Part shown: one piece after another, positions 22,252 through 34,449 of the stretch
How positions within the stretch are numbered: the stretch's first letter is position 1
Layout: each line of letters begins with the position of its first letter
Source of the DNA: Trema orientale
Lineage: Eukaryota; Streptophyta; Magnoliopsida; Rosales; Cannabaceae
Direction of reading: 5' to 3'
Assembly (NCBI GenBank): GCA_002914845.1
Contig: JXTC01000090.1
Span: 810,271 to 874,270 of the forward strand
DNA length: 64,000 nt
Notes under the pieces: model-generated
What the model was told of the DNA's origin: nothing
The model's database searches: none
Seen by the model: only the letters and a program-made list of their open reading frames with translations
Position numbers and translations under genes: made by a program

Positions 22252-24509
22252 TATCACGACCGAAAATTCAAGGCTGTGATTTTTAGTAATTTTAAGTGAA
22301 AACAGTGATAAACAGAAATTTTCAAAAATTTTGGAAGGTTGAGTACTTAAAATTTAAGTTCTAGTCCCTCAAAAGTAAGTAAATTTTAATATTGGACAAC
22401 CTCAAGAAAATATAACATTATCAACTAGTTATAAGTTTCCAAGGTATTTTTAATTTCAAATTTAGAGAAATGGTGAATAATAAATTTTCGAAACTTTTTA
22501 TTTAAATCATTGAGTTTAATGAAAGTGTTCAATTTAAAACCATAGGCCCATAGTTCAAATAATTTTCATAAAATCATTTCTATGTCTAAGTACTCGATTA
22601 AATATCGAAAATCATCTTCATACATCCACTCAGTAAATATACTACTAATGGCTAAATAAATTTGACTTAGAAAAGGAGAAAATGATGCAGAGTACGAACC
22701 AACCAATAAAGAGGATTGGAACTACAAGCATATACCAGACATGCTTGCCAAGCCACACGAATATCTATCACTGAATAATTCGACACCTAAAAGGGGAAGG
22801 AAGTAGGGGGGTGAGCACGTGAATGCTCAGTAGAAAACTCAATTACCTTTTTGGGAAAAATCTTTTTGATAATTTTCAGTACAACTGCATAGTTAGCAAT
22901 TCTGGAAAATATTTTATTAAATATTGAGCATTTAAAACATATAAAGAAAGCATTTATAGAAAATCATGCTCAAACCAAAACCAGGTATCCAGATTAAAAC
23001 AAATATAAAAATCATAATAAAACAAGCATAGTGCACATCACATAAATCAACATGTCACATGAGCTCTCATCCTCTCATCACTACTAGAGCAACTTATACT
23101 ACATGTATCGAGTGCTCTCTGCCTGACATCTATCTCTGAAAACCAGAGGGACACCCATGTGTCTAATCCTACTGAACCAGAGGGGCACCGAATGCCTATA
23201 CCTACCGAGTAGAGATAGTCAGAAAACAAACCCCGAGCGGATTTACGGGCTCTCACCGAGGGCGGGTGTACTAGTCCGCCTGCTACAACACAGCGATGCC
23301 TAAGAGGACTCTCATGCATGATCTAATGAAATGTACAATATGTAGAGTCTCAAACAACCATGCAGTGGTTTAACATTCTAGACCTACTCTGGTTTTCAAT
23401 TAAAAATCCATTTTTGTACTTAAAATCTAAAAGTACAGTTCCAATGGTTTAATAAAATCTCAAGTGTAAAACTTGTACCAAATCATACGTGAAATATCCA
23501 AAGTAGTCCACAATGTTTCACAAATTCTCAATTCACTAAAATAACTATTCAAACAGTTTAATTTAATAAAAATCACGAAATTTCACTTTTTAAATTAAAT
23601 TCTAATTTTTATTGAAAAAAACAGAAAATAAGGCAATTGAATCCCCTACCTCAATTGAGCGTCCAAATAATGCTTCGGGGCTATGGAGATAATTTGGCGT
23701 CGTTTGGGTGTCGTTTGGAATGTCGAGCGTTGTTTTCGAACCTTTTGATCGATGGGTTTGAAAACTCGATTTTTCAATCGGAGCTTCAGATCGTGAAACG
23801 GACTTCACCACTGGATTTAGAACACCCAAAAACGCAGGGTTAGATATATAATTTGTCCAATTTAGATGCGGGCCCCACAGCACGCAAATCAAGACGATCT
23901 AAGCCGTTAGATTTAGATTTTCGGGTCCGTCACCAAATATAGTCAATATATTTATCAAAAGTTTTGTTTTCATGAGTACATCACAAATATGAGGTTTATT
24001 TAACGATCTAACGGTCGGATTGATAAATTAAAATACAAAACTAAAAATAACTCAAAATTGACAAAAATGGCAAAATTCAATCCGGGCAATATTGAGTCAA
24101 GATATATATACCAGATGAAAGATCACGACGAGACGAGTTGAACCCAACCAGTTTCAAGGTGAAATGATGCCGGAATCGGCGCTGGCGTCGGAAAAACCTT
24201 CACGGGTTCTCGGCTTTACCGGCGGCGATCGGAGCCATGCCATTTCAGGCGATGGGAGCGGTGGCGCGGTGTTCGTCTGGCCGTGGGCTTCGAGCGCCGG
24301 TCGGTGGCACGGCTGGACGACGGTGAAATCGGCTTCGCCGGAGCTGCATCGGATTTCAGCATTTTTGCCGTTTTTTTTTTCCTTTTTGCAGAGAGTAATC
24401 GGGGAGAAGGGAAAAAGAAAGAAAAAGAGAGTTTTTTTTTTTTAAAAAGTTGTGGGTCCCACCACTAAAAAAATATTATATTATATAAAAAAATTTGTGG
24501 GGTTTCACA
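22252..24509 (-). repeat. 3' LTR of the nested element (2258 bp)
   Basis: It is nearly collinear with 28701-30945, with scattered substitutions and small indels. It contains a GC-rich block (24160-24370) and an open frame on the minus strand (23319-23047) that is also open in the other LTR. It ends next to the polypurine tract. Confidence 0.88.
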
Positions 24510-27500
24510 CCCTTCCCTCCTTAAAAGAATTTCGTCCCGAAATTCAAACACGACTGGGAGTAAAATAAAACAATAAGGGGTAAAAGTCCAAATGAGAGTG
24601 AACCACCAGTCAAAGAGTGTAGGAGTAGCAAATTAAACACTAGTTAAATTAAGAAGTGTGAAACATATACTTCTCAGTTGGTTTTAGAACTCCGCCAATA
24701 TACTAATGCCACACAAAGGTATATAATAGGGGTGTACGCAAATGACATGAAATCGCAAGATGACTTATCAATAGGCATAAGGCCTTGACACAAGAGATTG
24801 GAAACGATGACCCCAGATTGGTAATTATTCGCTGAATCAGTAACGTTATTCAGGACTAGGAGTCGAAAATACAAGACTTTTATAATCAGAACAGTGATTG
24901 CTAGGCACCAATACAGTATAGCAGACCAAATGTCAGGTATATACAATATCGTCCCTAGATCACACCAGATCAATAACACATAGGGACAATTCCATTTGTC
25001 TACAGCTAGACTTGGTCCTAAACAATCACTGATTCCAAAGACTCTAACAAGATTCATTATCAATACATGATAATATTCGACAAGGTCTCGAGTAAGAAAC
25101 AACTATACTTGTGTTACACCACACACAAGATAGATGAGTTTAGAGGTCGAAGATGACAACAAGAGTACAATAACATAAGTCATTTACTGTTCCTCATAAC
25201 GAGTGAGTAACAATCATGTACACAAGATATTTTTAGTCAATGACAAGACTAGAATCACCATGAATGGAAAACTCCAACACAGAAACAATTAGCACATCAA
25301 ATGCCAGTAGAACCACAACAGTCTAAGCATGTAAAATGCAAGTATCCATATAACAAGTATAGTCTAAAGACTCCCAAGTCTTTTATCTAAGGTAATATCA
25401 TAGGGTATTAATCATATCACATTACACCTAGAAACTCTCCAAGTCTCTTTGTCCAGCATAGAATTATAATAACAATCCCAATTCATCAATCACCTCCAAA
25501 GACTTTCTAAGTCTTTGGTATAAGAAAAAGTCATAGAGAAATGACTAAATACCAAATATGCAAATACAACCAGTGACAATACTATAATGCCCCAGAAACA
25601 AGGTTTCAACAGAATAGGTCATCTCCGCGGCGATGTCTGTCTTTTATCTAACCTTATTTCATTTTAAAAATCATAAATAATTTTTCAAATATATATATAT
25701 ATTTTAAAACATGCAGCACAAAATCAGGGGTATATAGGAATACTATACCAGTTCACAATAAGGTCTCACCTTGGCCATAGGTAAACCAAACTTGAACTTC
25801 AAGTATTCCTTTTTAAAATATAATAGCAAGAGTTCAATAACTCTCTATATAGACTCATAAGTAAACTGATCCCTAAGTCATCAAATATACCATCATAATG
25901 ATGCTTGGATCCGTCTCAAATCAAGTAATGAGTCTCAAGCTGAACTCTAGACCAACGAATTCAATAATGATTCTAATCCTCAAAAGATCATAACAAGAGT
26001 CTCCAATAATTCCCAAAAGTCAGTACAAGCAAAGTACCATAAGTAGTACTCATCCAATAATACCAAGAAGAAATACACCAACAAGATTGAATCTTGTCAT
26101 CATCAGTCAATCAGTTTGGAATATAACACACCAATTCCACTTACTAGGCTAAGTAAGTAGAATAAGAAGAAATTTTTCTACTTGATTCAGTTTACTGATT
26201 AAACTATCAAGTACTTAAAATATGACAACTTCTTTTAAATCATAGTTAAGCATAATAGAAATTTTTCTCAAAATTTTAAGGCCTTTCAAAAATTCTCAAA
26301 CATGTCTTCAATATATTTAAAAGTATATATTCTTTTCTTTAGCAAATCACATTATGCAAATAATTTCCCATGGCTCTTTATTATTGAAAATATTTAGGTA
26401 ATATTTTAGTGAGGCTCTCTTTGAGTTTTATAATTTTGAAATACCACACTCTGATAATTTTATTAAAAATAATTTTCGAAAAATATTTATACGATAGGAA
26501 GAACCTATAAAGCAGTTTAGAAAATATTAGAGTGTGTCAAGTATATATATATATATATATATTTTAATATAGCCTTACTCAACCCGTAAAGCATGTTTAT
26601 AGAAAATAATCTTCTCGTGTAGCCAACTGATTTATAATATACACAACTCCATGAGTTTAAAAATTCAATTCATATTTTTAAAGAAAATACCACTCATTAA
26701 TATATATACTCATAATTTTACCAAGCGTTAAATCAGGGTATTTCAATCTATAACCCTTATCTATTTAAAAACCCAAGTTTCATGTATCAAATAATTCAAA
26801 TTTTAATTTCAGAGAAAATGACATGCACCATCATGCATCACCTATGTCCTTTTGAGGCTTAGGTATTCAAAACCAAGATATTTTTATTTGAAGACTCAAA
26901 TAAAATCTTCATCCCAAGCTCCTCATACTAGGAATTTCCAACACTCAGGATATCAAATCAAATCAATCATGCAAGCCCTCATTTATCCAATTGAGACCAA
27001 TAATGTAAAGTTAATTTCACTTAATTTACTTACCAAACAAACAAGACTATTATGGCATACCAAGAATTTAGCAATTCAATAATCACTAAAATCATACACA
27101 GATCAAATAAATATGCCATATATACATAATGAAAAGCTTAGAAGAATAACTAAATCTAAGCTATAAGACAATTAGAGTCATGACAACAAGATTTCACATA
27201 TCTTCTAAATTAAATCTTCAAAATATGAAAATTTTCAATTTATACGAGGTTCCAAACAAGTTAGCATAACCAGTTTTTACTTTACAAAATTTTATAACAA
27301 GATATCATATATTTGACTTTTAGAAATATATGCACAAATTTTCAAAAATTTTATGCACACTACACTAAATCACATCAATGATTCCTTTTTGAAATACAAA
27401 CTTTTTACCAAAAGTTACCACATAAATCTTGCCATAAACATTCTGTGTTTATTTCCAAGTTACTTTGCAAATCAACTTCCCAAAAGCTCTTTTAGTTTCA

Positions 27501-28700
27501 AAATCATATGATAAGTAGAAACTCAGTAGTTTTTAACAATTGTATCTACTATATTCAAAACTAGAAAAAAAAAATACTTAGGAACTTTATTTTTAAATTA
27601 ACATGTTTGAGTATGCAATGAGACGTCATTAGTGCCACAACTAGTTTTAAGTAAAACAATTGTCTAAATCTTATATTTATGGCAATTTCACAAACTTTAA
27701 ATTCAAGTAGTATTATTAATTTTTAAAACCATACATTTCTTGAAAAATAAGAATCACATGCACCTAACTATTCAAAATTAAGACGTATATGGTTTCTTTT
27801 GAAAACAAAGATAATTTCATTGTTCAAATGTAAATGTCTACCTCATGCAAAACCAATTTTATTAACTTGAAATTTTCCAAAATTTCAAAACCAACTAATT
27901 CAGGTTTTAAGTCTAGCTAATTTTCAAAATTTCTGAAATTTCCACATTGAAGGGCCACACAGATAAATTTGATAAAACTAGTGCAATGCAATATTCAAGC
28001 AACACCACATATCATACCAATTCATTAACCAACTAGATTCCACTAATTCAAGAACTTCCTTACAAAAATCAAACTTGGTAAGACTGGAATAGAACATATT
28101 TTTTTTTTTACTAAGTTTATATTATTAATTCCATCCGTGAATGAAAACTAGCATGTCATGACTATCCAAAAGTCCTATCAATGCATGATGCAAGATTATG
28201 AAAATGATTTACCAAATACTCAAACAAGTTAATCACATATACACAATTTCTAAGAAATTTAAATCATAATCCCCCAAACACAAATAATATCAAGTCATGC
28301 AAATCAAGATACAAGACACTGAATTACTATCTCAGAACCTACGTGGTTCAAATACCTTATCACAGTAATGGACATGGGAGTTCAAGAATGAATGTCCATT
28401 TCAATTTGAGAATTTCGACAAGAGTAGAATTCACTAGTCTTGTGTCATCCTGACACTACTGAGACTAGAATTTTAGGGGTATAACCATCCCAAGGATACC
28501 AGAGTTCTATTCTAGAGAGTTCAACGAATGATTCAGAATGAATCGGAATAACGACAACATATTTAGCCAATTCCTAAGTGATGTATAAGGTATTTGTCAA
28601 ACACTTTTCCAAAACTCCCACTTTTTTATTTTTTAATAAAACAAAATCTCACAGGCAAGATCCCAGACGGATCTGAAGCCTGAAGCTTTGATACCAAAAA
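24510..28700 (-). other. Internal region of the nested element, no gag-pol
   Basis: About 4.2 kb of AT-rich sequence lies between the polypurine tract and the PBS. The longest minus-strand frame (25102-24674, 142 aa) is hydrophobic, has no retroviral motif and may be chance. A TA run lies at about 26541-26561. The lack of CCHC, protease, RT, RNase H or integrase motifs marks it as non-autonomous. Confidence 0.7.
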
Positions 28701-30945
28701 TGTCACGACCGAAAATCCAAGGCCGTGATTTTTAGTAATTTTAAGTGAAAACAGTAGTAAACAGAAATTTTCAAAAATTTTGGAAGGTCAAGTACTTAAA
28801 ATTTAAGTTCTAGTCCTCAAAAATAAGTAAATTTTAATATTGGACAAACTCGAGAAAATATAACATTATCAACTAGTTATAAGTTTCCAAGTTATTTTTA
28901 ATTTCAAATTTAGAGAAATGGTAAATAACAAATTTTCGAAACTTTTTATTTAAATCATTAAGTTTAATGAAAGTGTTCAATTTAAAACCATAGGACCATA
29001 GTTAAAATAATTTTCATAAAATCATTTCTATGTCTAAGTACTCGATTAACTATCGAAAATCATCCTCATACATCCACTCAGTAAATATACTACTAATAGC
29101 TAAATAAATTTGACTTAGAAAAAGAGAAAATGATACAGAGTACGAACCAACCAATAAAGAGGACTGGAACTCCAAGCATATGCCAGACATGCTTGCCAAG
29201 CCACACGAATATCTATCACTGAATAATTCGACACCTAAAAGGGGAAGGAAGTAGGAGGGGTGAGCACGTGAATGCTCAGCAGAAAACTCAATTACCTTTT
29301 TGGGAAAAACCTTTTTGATAATTTTCAGTACAACTGCATAGTTAGTAATTCTGGAAAACATTTTATTAAATATTGAGCATTCAAAACATATATAGAAAGC
29401 ATTTATAGAAAATCATGCTCAAACCAAAACCAGGTATCCAGATTAAAACAGATATAAAAATCATAATAAAACAAGCATAGTGCACATCACATAAATCAAC
29501 ATGTCACATGAGCTCTCATCCTCTCATCACTACTAGAGCAACTTATACTATATGTATCGAGTGCTCTCTGCCTGACATCTATCTCTGAAAACCGGAGGGA
29601 CACCCATGTGTCTAATCCTACCGAACCGGAGGGGCACCGAATGCCTACACCTACCGAGTGGAGATAGTCAGAAAACAAACCCCACGCAGGTTTACAGGCT
29701 CTCACCGAGGGCGGGTGTACTAGTCCGCCCGGTACAACACAGCATTGCCTAAGATGACTCTCATGCATAATCCTATGAAATGTGCAATATGTAGAGTCTC
29801 AAATAACCATGCAGTGGTTTAACATTCTAAACGTACTCTGGTTTTCAATTAAAAATCCATTTTTGTACTTAAAATCCAAAAGTACAGTTCCAATGGTTTA
29901 ATAAAATCTCAAGTGTAAAACTTGTACCAAATCATATGTGAAATATCCAAAGTAGTCCACAATGTTTCACAAATTCTCAATTCACTAAAATAACTATTTA
30001 AACAGTTTAATTTAATAAAATCACGAAATTTCACTTTTTAAATTAAATTCCATTTTATTGAAAAATAATAGAAAATAAGGCAATTGAATTCCCTACCTCA
30101 ATTGAGCGTCCAAATAATGCTACGGGGCTATGGAGATAGTTTGGTGTCATTTGGGTGTCGTTTGGAATATCGGGCGTCGTTTTCGAACCTTTTGATCGAT
30201 GGGTTTGAAAACTCGATTTTTCAATCGGAGCTTCAAAGGACTTCACCATTGGAATTAGAACACCCAAAAACGCTAGGTTAGATATATAATTTGTCCAATT
30301 TGGATGCGGGCCCCATAACACGCAATTCGAGACGATCTAAGCCGTTAGATTTAGATTTTCGGGTCCATCACCAAATATAGTCAATATATATATCAAAATT
30401 TTTGTTTTCACGAGTACATCACAAATATGAGATTTATTTAACGATCTAATGGTCGGATTGATAAATTAAAATACAAAACTAAAAATAACTCAAAATTGAC
30501 AAAAATGGCAAAATTCATCCGGGCAATATTGAGTCAAGATATATATACTAGATGAAAGATCACGACAAGACGAGTTAAACCCAACCGGTTTCAAGGCGAA
30601 ACGATGCCGGAATCGGCGCCGGCGTCTGAAAAACCTTCACGGGTTCTCGGCTTCACCGGCGGCGATCGGAGCCATTTCAGGCGATGGGAGCGGTGGCGCG
30701 GTGTTCGTCTGGCCATGGGCTTCGAGCGCCGGTCTGTGGCGTAGCTGGACGACGGCAAAATCGGCTTCGCCGGTGCTCCATCGGATTTCGGCGTTTTTGC
30801 CGTTTTTTTTTTTTTCCTTTTTGCAGAGAGTAATCGGGGAGAGAGAGAAGGGAAAAAGAAAGAAAAAGAGAGTTTTTTTTTTAAGTTGTGGGTCCCACCA
30901 CTAAAAAAATATTATATTATATAAAAAAATTTGTGGGGTTTCACA
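28701..30945 (-). repeat. 5' LTR of the nested element (2245 bp)
   Basis: This is the promoter-side LTR in the minus orientation. It begins on the plus strand TGTCACGACCGAAAATCC and ends GGGGTTTCACA. By eye it is very similar to 22252-24509, so insertion is fairly recent relative to the copia host. An ATATTATATTATATAAA block at about 30909-30925 could supply a TATA box for minus-strand transcription. Confidence 0.88.
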
Positions 30946-31529
30946 CTACCCAGGATTAGATCACTGGATAGCTGTGAAACACATTCTCAAGTATCTTCGA
31001 AGAATGAGAAACTATATGCTAGTATACTCCGATAGGGATTTGATTCCTATTGGATATGCTGATTCTGACTTCCAGTCTGATATAGACAGTAGGAAACACA
31101 TCTGGGTCAGTTTTTACACTTGGTAGTAGAGCCATAGTTTGGAGAAGCATAAAACAAGATTATATTATTGATTCAACTATGGAAGCTGAATCTGTAGCTG
31201 CTTCAGAAGCAACGAAGGAAGCAGTTTAGCTCCATAAGCTCTTAAGTGATTCGGAAGTAGTTCCAAATATGGATAAACCACTCACACTATTCTGTGATAA
31301 TAGTGGCGTAGTGACAAATTCAAAAGATCCAAGAAGCTACAAGAGATCCAAGCATATACATCGCAAGTATCATATGACTAGAGACTTCGTGAAGAAGCAA
31401 GAGATGTTAGTTATGAAGATAAAATCAAAAAATAATCTTGCTGACCTGTTTACCAAGGCGTTATCCACTAAGACTTTTGAGAGTCACATAGAAGGGATTG
31501 GATTAAGGGATATGTCTAATTTGCTTTAG
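30946..31529 (+). pseudogene. Ty1/copia polyprotein, RNase H part
   Basis: This continues the copia frame after the nested element: PGLDHWIAVKHILKYLRRMRNYMLVYSDRD, GYADSDFQSDIDSRKH, MEAESVAASEATKEAV, then TLFCDNSGVVTNSKDPRSYKRSKHIHRKYH and NNLADLFTKALSTKTFESH. It ends LSNLL and TAG (31527-31529). The DEDD-type RNase H signature is partly visible. Stops occur near 31124 and 31228. A purine-rich GGGCAAGCAGGAGATT after the stop resembles the copia polypurine tract. Confidence 0.88.
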
Positions 31530-31547
31530 GGCAAGCAGGAGATTATT

Positions 31548-31895
31548 AGTATTTTTGTCCTCAACACACAAATTTATGTTAAGAACCCGAAAGAGGATGA
31601 CGTGACACTCAGTTCTACCACTGCCATAGTCTCACATAGGGGCAATGAAGTTGGAAGGACCCCGGTGACTGAGTTAGGCGTTAGGGGTTATCATCATAGG
31701 AGGTTCAATATCACGGTATATGCGGACTCAGACAAGGTGTCATCATCGAATGACATCCGTGATCACTTGGCTAGTGATCTGGGTTCAGAGAATCTGAGTT
31801 TCTTTGCCTATGCCAACTTCAATTCGATACAAATGAATTGCAGCTTCGTGGTGAATGTTGAAACCGAAGGGATCAGCTCTTTGTCATGCTATTAA
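31548..31895 (+). pseudogene. LEA_2 (NDR1/HIN1-like) gene fragment, 3' part
   Basis: An uninterrupted 115-codon frame ends at TAA. It reads LNTQIYVKNPKEDDVTLSS, then SHRGNEVGRTPVTELGVRGYHHRRFNITVYADSD, DHLASDLGSENLSFFAY and a Cys-containing tail CSFVVNVETEGISSLSC. The 'NP' strand, followed by a Pro-containing loop and N-T-V strand, is typical of LEA_2-fold late-embryogenesis/NDR1-like proteins, which are membrane-anchored or stress-related. The membrane anchor and N-terminal half are missing. It sits directly behind the copia stop codon and in the same frame, so it may be a gene broken by the insertion or a captured fragment. Family assignment is moderate. Confidence 0.5.
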
Positions 31896-32226
31896 TGAAA
31901 TTGATATTCGAATTTTTCTTTTTTCTTTTTTTTGAATGTTGTACCCATTTTTTTCCTTTAAATTTTCGTAGAATTTTTGCTTTATTTTAAAGTACCTTTT
32001 GTGTGATTAAACCATGGTATATTTCGATTTCGGTGTGCTTCCACTAAAAAGTATGGGTTGGGTATTCCCTGTCACACATACATTAGTATAAAAAGAAAGG
32101 ACAAAAAATGAATTATCTCGAAACTATCGTGTGTTCACACCCAAATAATGAAGGCACCCATCTTGCAATCTATTCTGAGTATATACGCTTCGAGTAATGG
32201 ACAATATTCCACATAAGCCCGCCAAG
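31896..32226. other. 3' flank of LEA_2-like fragment
   Basis: AT-rich, likely untranslated. No further exon is recognised. Confidence 0.4.
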
Positions 32227-32308
32227 CCATGGTTAAATTGTGATCGAGTTTCAATTACACTACAACACCATGGTTAAGTTGTGATCAAGTTTCAATTACA
32301 TTACAAAA
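32227..32308. repeat. 41-bp tandem duplication
   Basis: CCATGGTTAAATTGTGATC... (32227) recurs at 32268 as CCATGGTTAAGTTGTGATC..., both followed by AGTTTCAATTACA(C/T)TACAA. It is non-coding. Confidence 0.75.
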
Positions 32309-32889
32309 AATGCAAGTAAAAGCGAAAGCGGTTACACAGTCAACTATATTAAAGGAGCCATTCCGAGAATCACCGAGAAACGCATTTAACGGACTTTTAA
32401 TAGAGGTGATATAAGAGGGCCGAGTTTTGCATTCTTCCTTGTTGCAACCCAAAAAGAGCCGTACCCAAAGCTCTGTTTGCCCCGTTTACGGATGGCATAA
32501 GAACTTGTATACACGCTTTTTCTCGACAATTTTCTTGTATTTGATTTCATCCGTAGGACAGTCTCATTCATGAACTTCGTATAAATCCAGCTGCTGCCAT
32601 TAGCGATTTAGAAGATTTAAATACAGGGTAACTGGTAGATCTCTTTGGAGAAAATTGTGGAGGATTCTGGCCCTCTGTTTGGAGGACTCTGCAGTATTAT
32701 CCTTGTCAGAATAAGTTTCACTCACTACTTTCTAGATTTCTTATGTTGTTTCATACATTATGAAAGTTTCTCTAACATCATTTGTCACAATCTAAACCTA
32801 GAACGCAGAATGAGAATTTCACTTGTATTGAAAATTCTTATTTATTTTAATAAATATCTAAGAAAATTTCAATAAGTGAACCACAACTC
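32309..32889. other. Intergenic, no recognised gene
   Basis: Short open frames on both strands (minus 32571-32386, plus 32645-32875) show no recognisable family. The minus-strand frame is Arg/Lys/Ser-rich and could be an old exon, but nothing supports that further. Confidence 0.35.
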
Positions 32890-34430
32890 ATGAGGAAGTT
32901 ATTTACCGACAAATCAAGTAATTTTAAGTTCAAATATTTGTGCATTTTTCAAGTATTTTTGTTAATTTAATGTGTTTTTGTAGATTTTATGAATAATTGA
33001 CAAAAAAAGTCATTTGTGGCAAAAATGGGAGTTTCAAAGTATTTTGGATCAAGTCGAGACTCAACGAGTCGAGCCGGATCCGGATCAGGAAGCAAGAATG
33101 ATGCAAAACGGTTGAAAGACACCTCCCACATAGCAAGGGTGGCATAGTTGCACCATCCATGCTACAACAGTGGTGCACCTGCACCACCTCAATGTTGCAA
33201 CATGGTGTAGTTGTGCCCTTGATGCGTTCTGAACTCGTTTTTGGCCATTTTAATAGACCAGATCATCCCATTTGCACGATCCAACAGTAAAGACTCATCC
33301 ATCCTTAAGTGTACTTGAATATAACTTAGGAAAAGAGTTTAGGAAGGGATGACAACACAATTTCAAGGTGTAGAAAAGTGGAGAGAAAAACACATAAGAG
33401 GCACAAAATTCCTAGAGAGAAAAAGCTTGGAGTTAGAGATTTTTGAACAAGATTTGGGAGAATTTCTTGAATATTCAAAGACTCAAAGCTCATCTCTATA
33501 AGAGTTTTTCTTTTCCTTTCTCTCACCTTAGTCTCTTAAAAATTTGTATTGAGCTTATTGTATGAACATGCTTAGATTTATGATTTTCTTCTTAAGATTA
33601 GTATTGGATTCTACTATGTTTATATTTGATAACTAAGATTTGATATACCATTTTTAATACTTTTTTCTAATTATTTTGTTGACTATTGGTCTATTTTCCA
33701 CCCTCAATTCATTTATTCTTCTCCTTGCTCAATGCTCTAATTTATTTGACTAATAAATTAGTTGATTTTAGGTTATGATTTTGATGTTCGGGAGAGACTA
33801 ATTTCATAATTTGGAATTGAGAGGCATAGTTTAGGTAGTTCTGAGATTGGGAGGAGATCAACACCTACATAATCACTTTGATAGTTTGGGTACTCTGAGT
33901 TATTATGAGACCGAGAAGTGAGTAATATCTTAACTTTTATTTGAGGGCTTAAACTTAATGAATAGTTAATTAATCGATTAGATAGGAATATCAACTTAGG
34001 TTAGTTAGGTATCTCATTTGACATTCAGGAGAGGTAGTAAAGTGAGAATAGATCCTTTTTATTGGTAAATTAAATGGAATTATGCCGATAATTACTCAAT
34101 TCGACGAACTTATGAGTAATTAGGAGAAATTAAGTCCTTAGTACATGAGTGCATAGTAATTTTCATATTTTATTTACATATATCTTTTTATCATTACTTC
34201 TATTTATTTTGTTTTTAAATTCATTTCGTTTATATGCCTAAATAAAGTTTGGTTGCAATAATTCTGGTACGTAGCAATAGTATAACATGTAATCTCTATA
34301 GATTGACCCATCTTACTGCTATACTAGGTAGTTATAATTTTCACCAGGATTTGTTAGATTAGAGAATAGAAGAAGAAATTATAAATTGTAAATTTGATAT
34401 TGGCATTTAACTGACAACGACTTAAGCGTT
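32890..34430 (+). mobile_element. LTR-like repeat block A
   Basis: Non-coding sequence with an architecture also seen at 35690-36770. A GC-rich run of GTGCACCTGCACCACC-like words (33120-33220) is followed by a GAGAGA-rich leader, ATGAACATG (33564), and long AT-rich segments. In orientation it is opposite to the block at 10778-15344. It resembles plant LTR-retrotransposon LTR or leader sequence. Exact ends and family are not determined. Confidence 0.4.
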
Positions 34431-34449
34431 TTAATTATCAATAACCCGT

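Larger units (their letters stand above)
22252..30945 (-). mobile_element. LARD-like LTR retrotransposon nested in copia
   Basis: This 8.7-kb element has two LTRs (22252-24509 and 28701-30945) in direct orientation, ending TG...CA (minus strand TGTGAAACCCC...GGTCGTGACA). In LTR1 the TG is TA on the plus strand. On the minus strand the PBS TGGTATCAAAGC (28696-28685) resembles the initiator-Met tRNA complement, 4 nt from the LTR. The polypurine tract AAGGAGGGAAGGG (24522-24510) abuts the other LTR, so the element runs on the minus strand. Target duplication is CTAAC (22247-22251) against CTACC (30946-30950), probably with a one-base loss. The 4.2-kb interior has no recognisable gag or pol. LTR and PPT style point to the Ty3/gypsy group. 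Confidence 0.88.

Noticed and set aside
24164-24445. 93-aa plus-strand Gly/Ala/Ser-rich frame
   Set aside because: It is the GC-rich block of an LTR, antisense to the element, and is truncated and altered in the other LTR.
24674-25102. 142-aa hydrophobic minus-strand frame in the LARD interior
   Set aside because: No gag, pol or env-like motif. AT-rich DNA often gives Leu/Ile-rich frames. Noted under the interior but not called as a gene.
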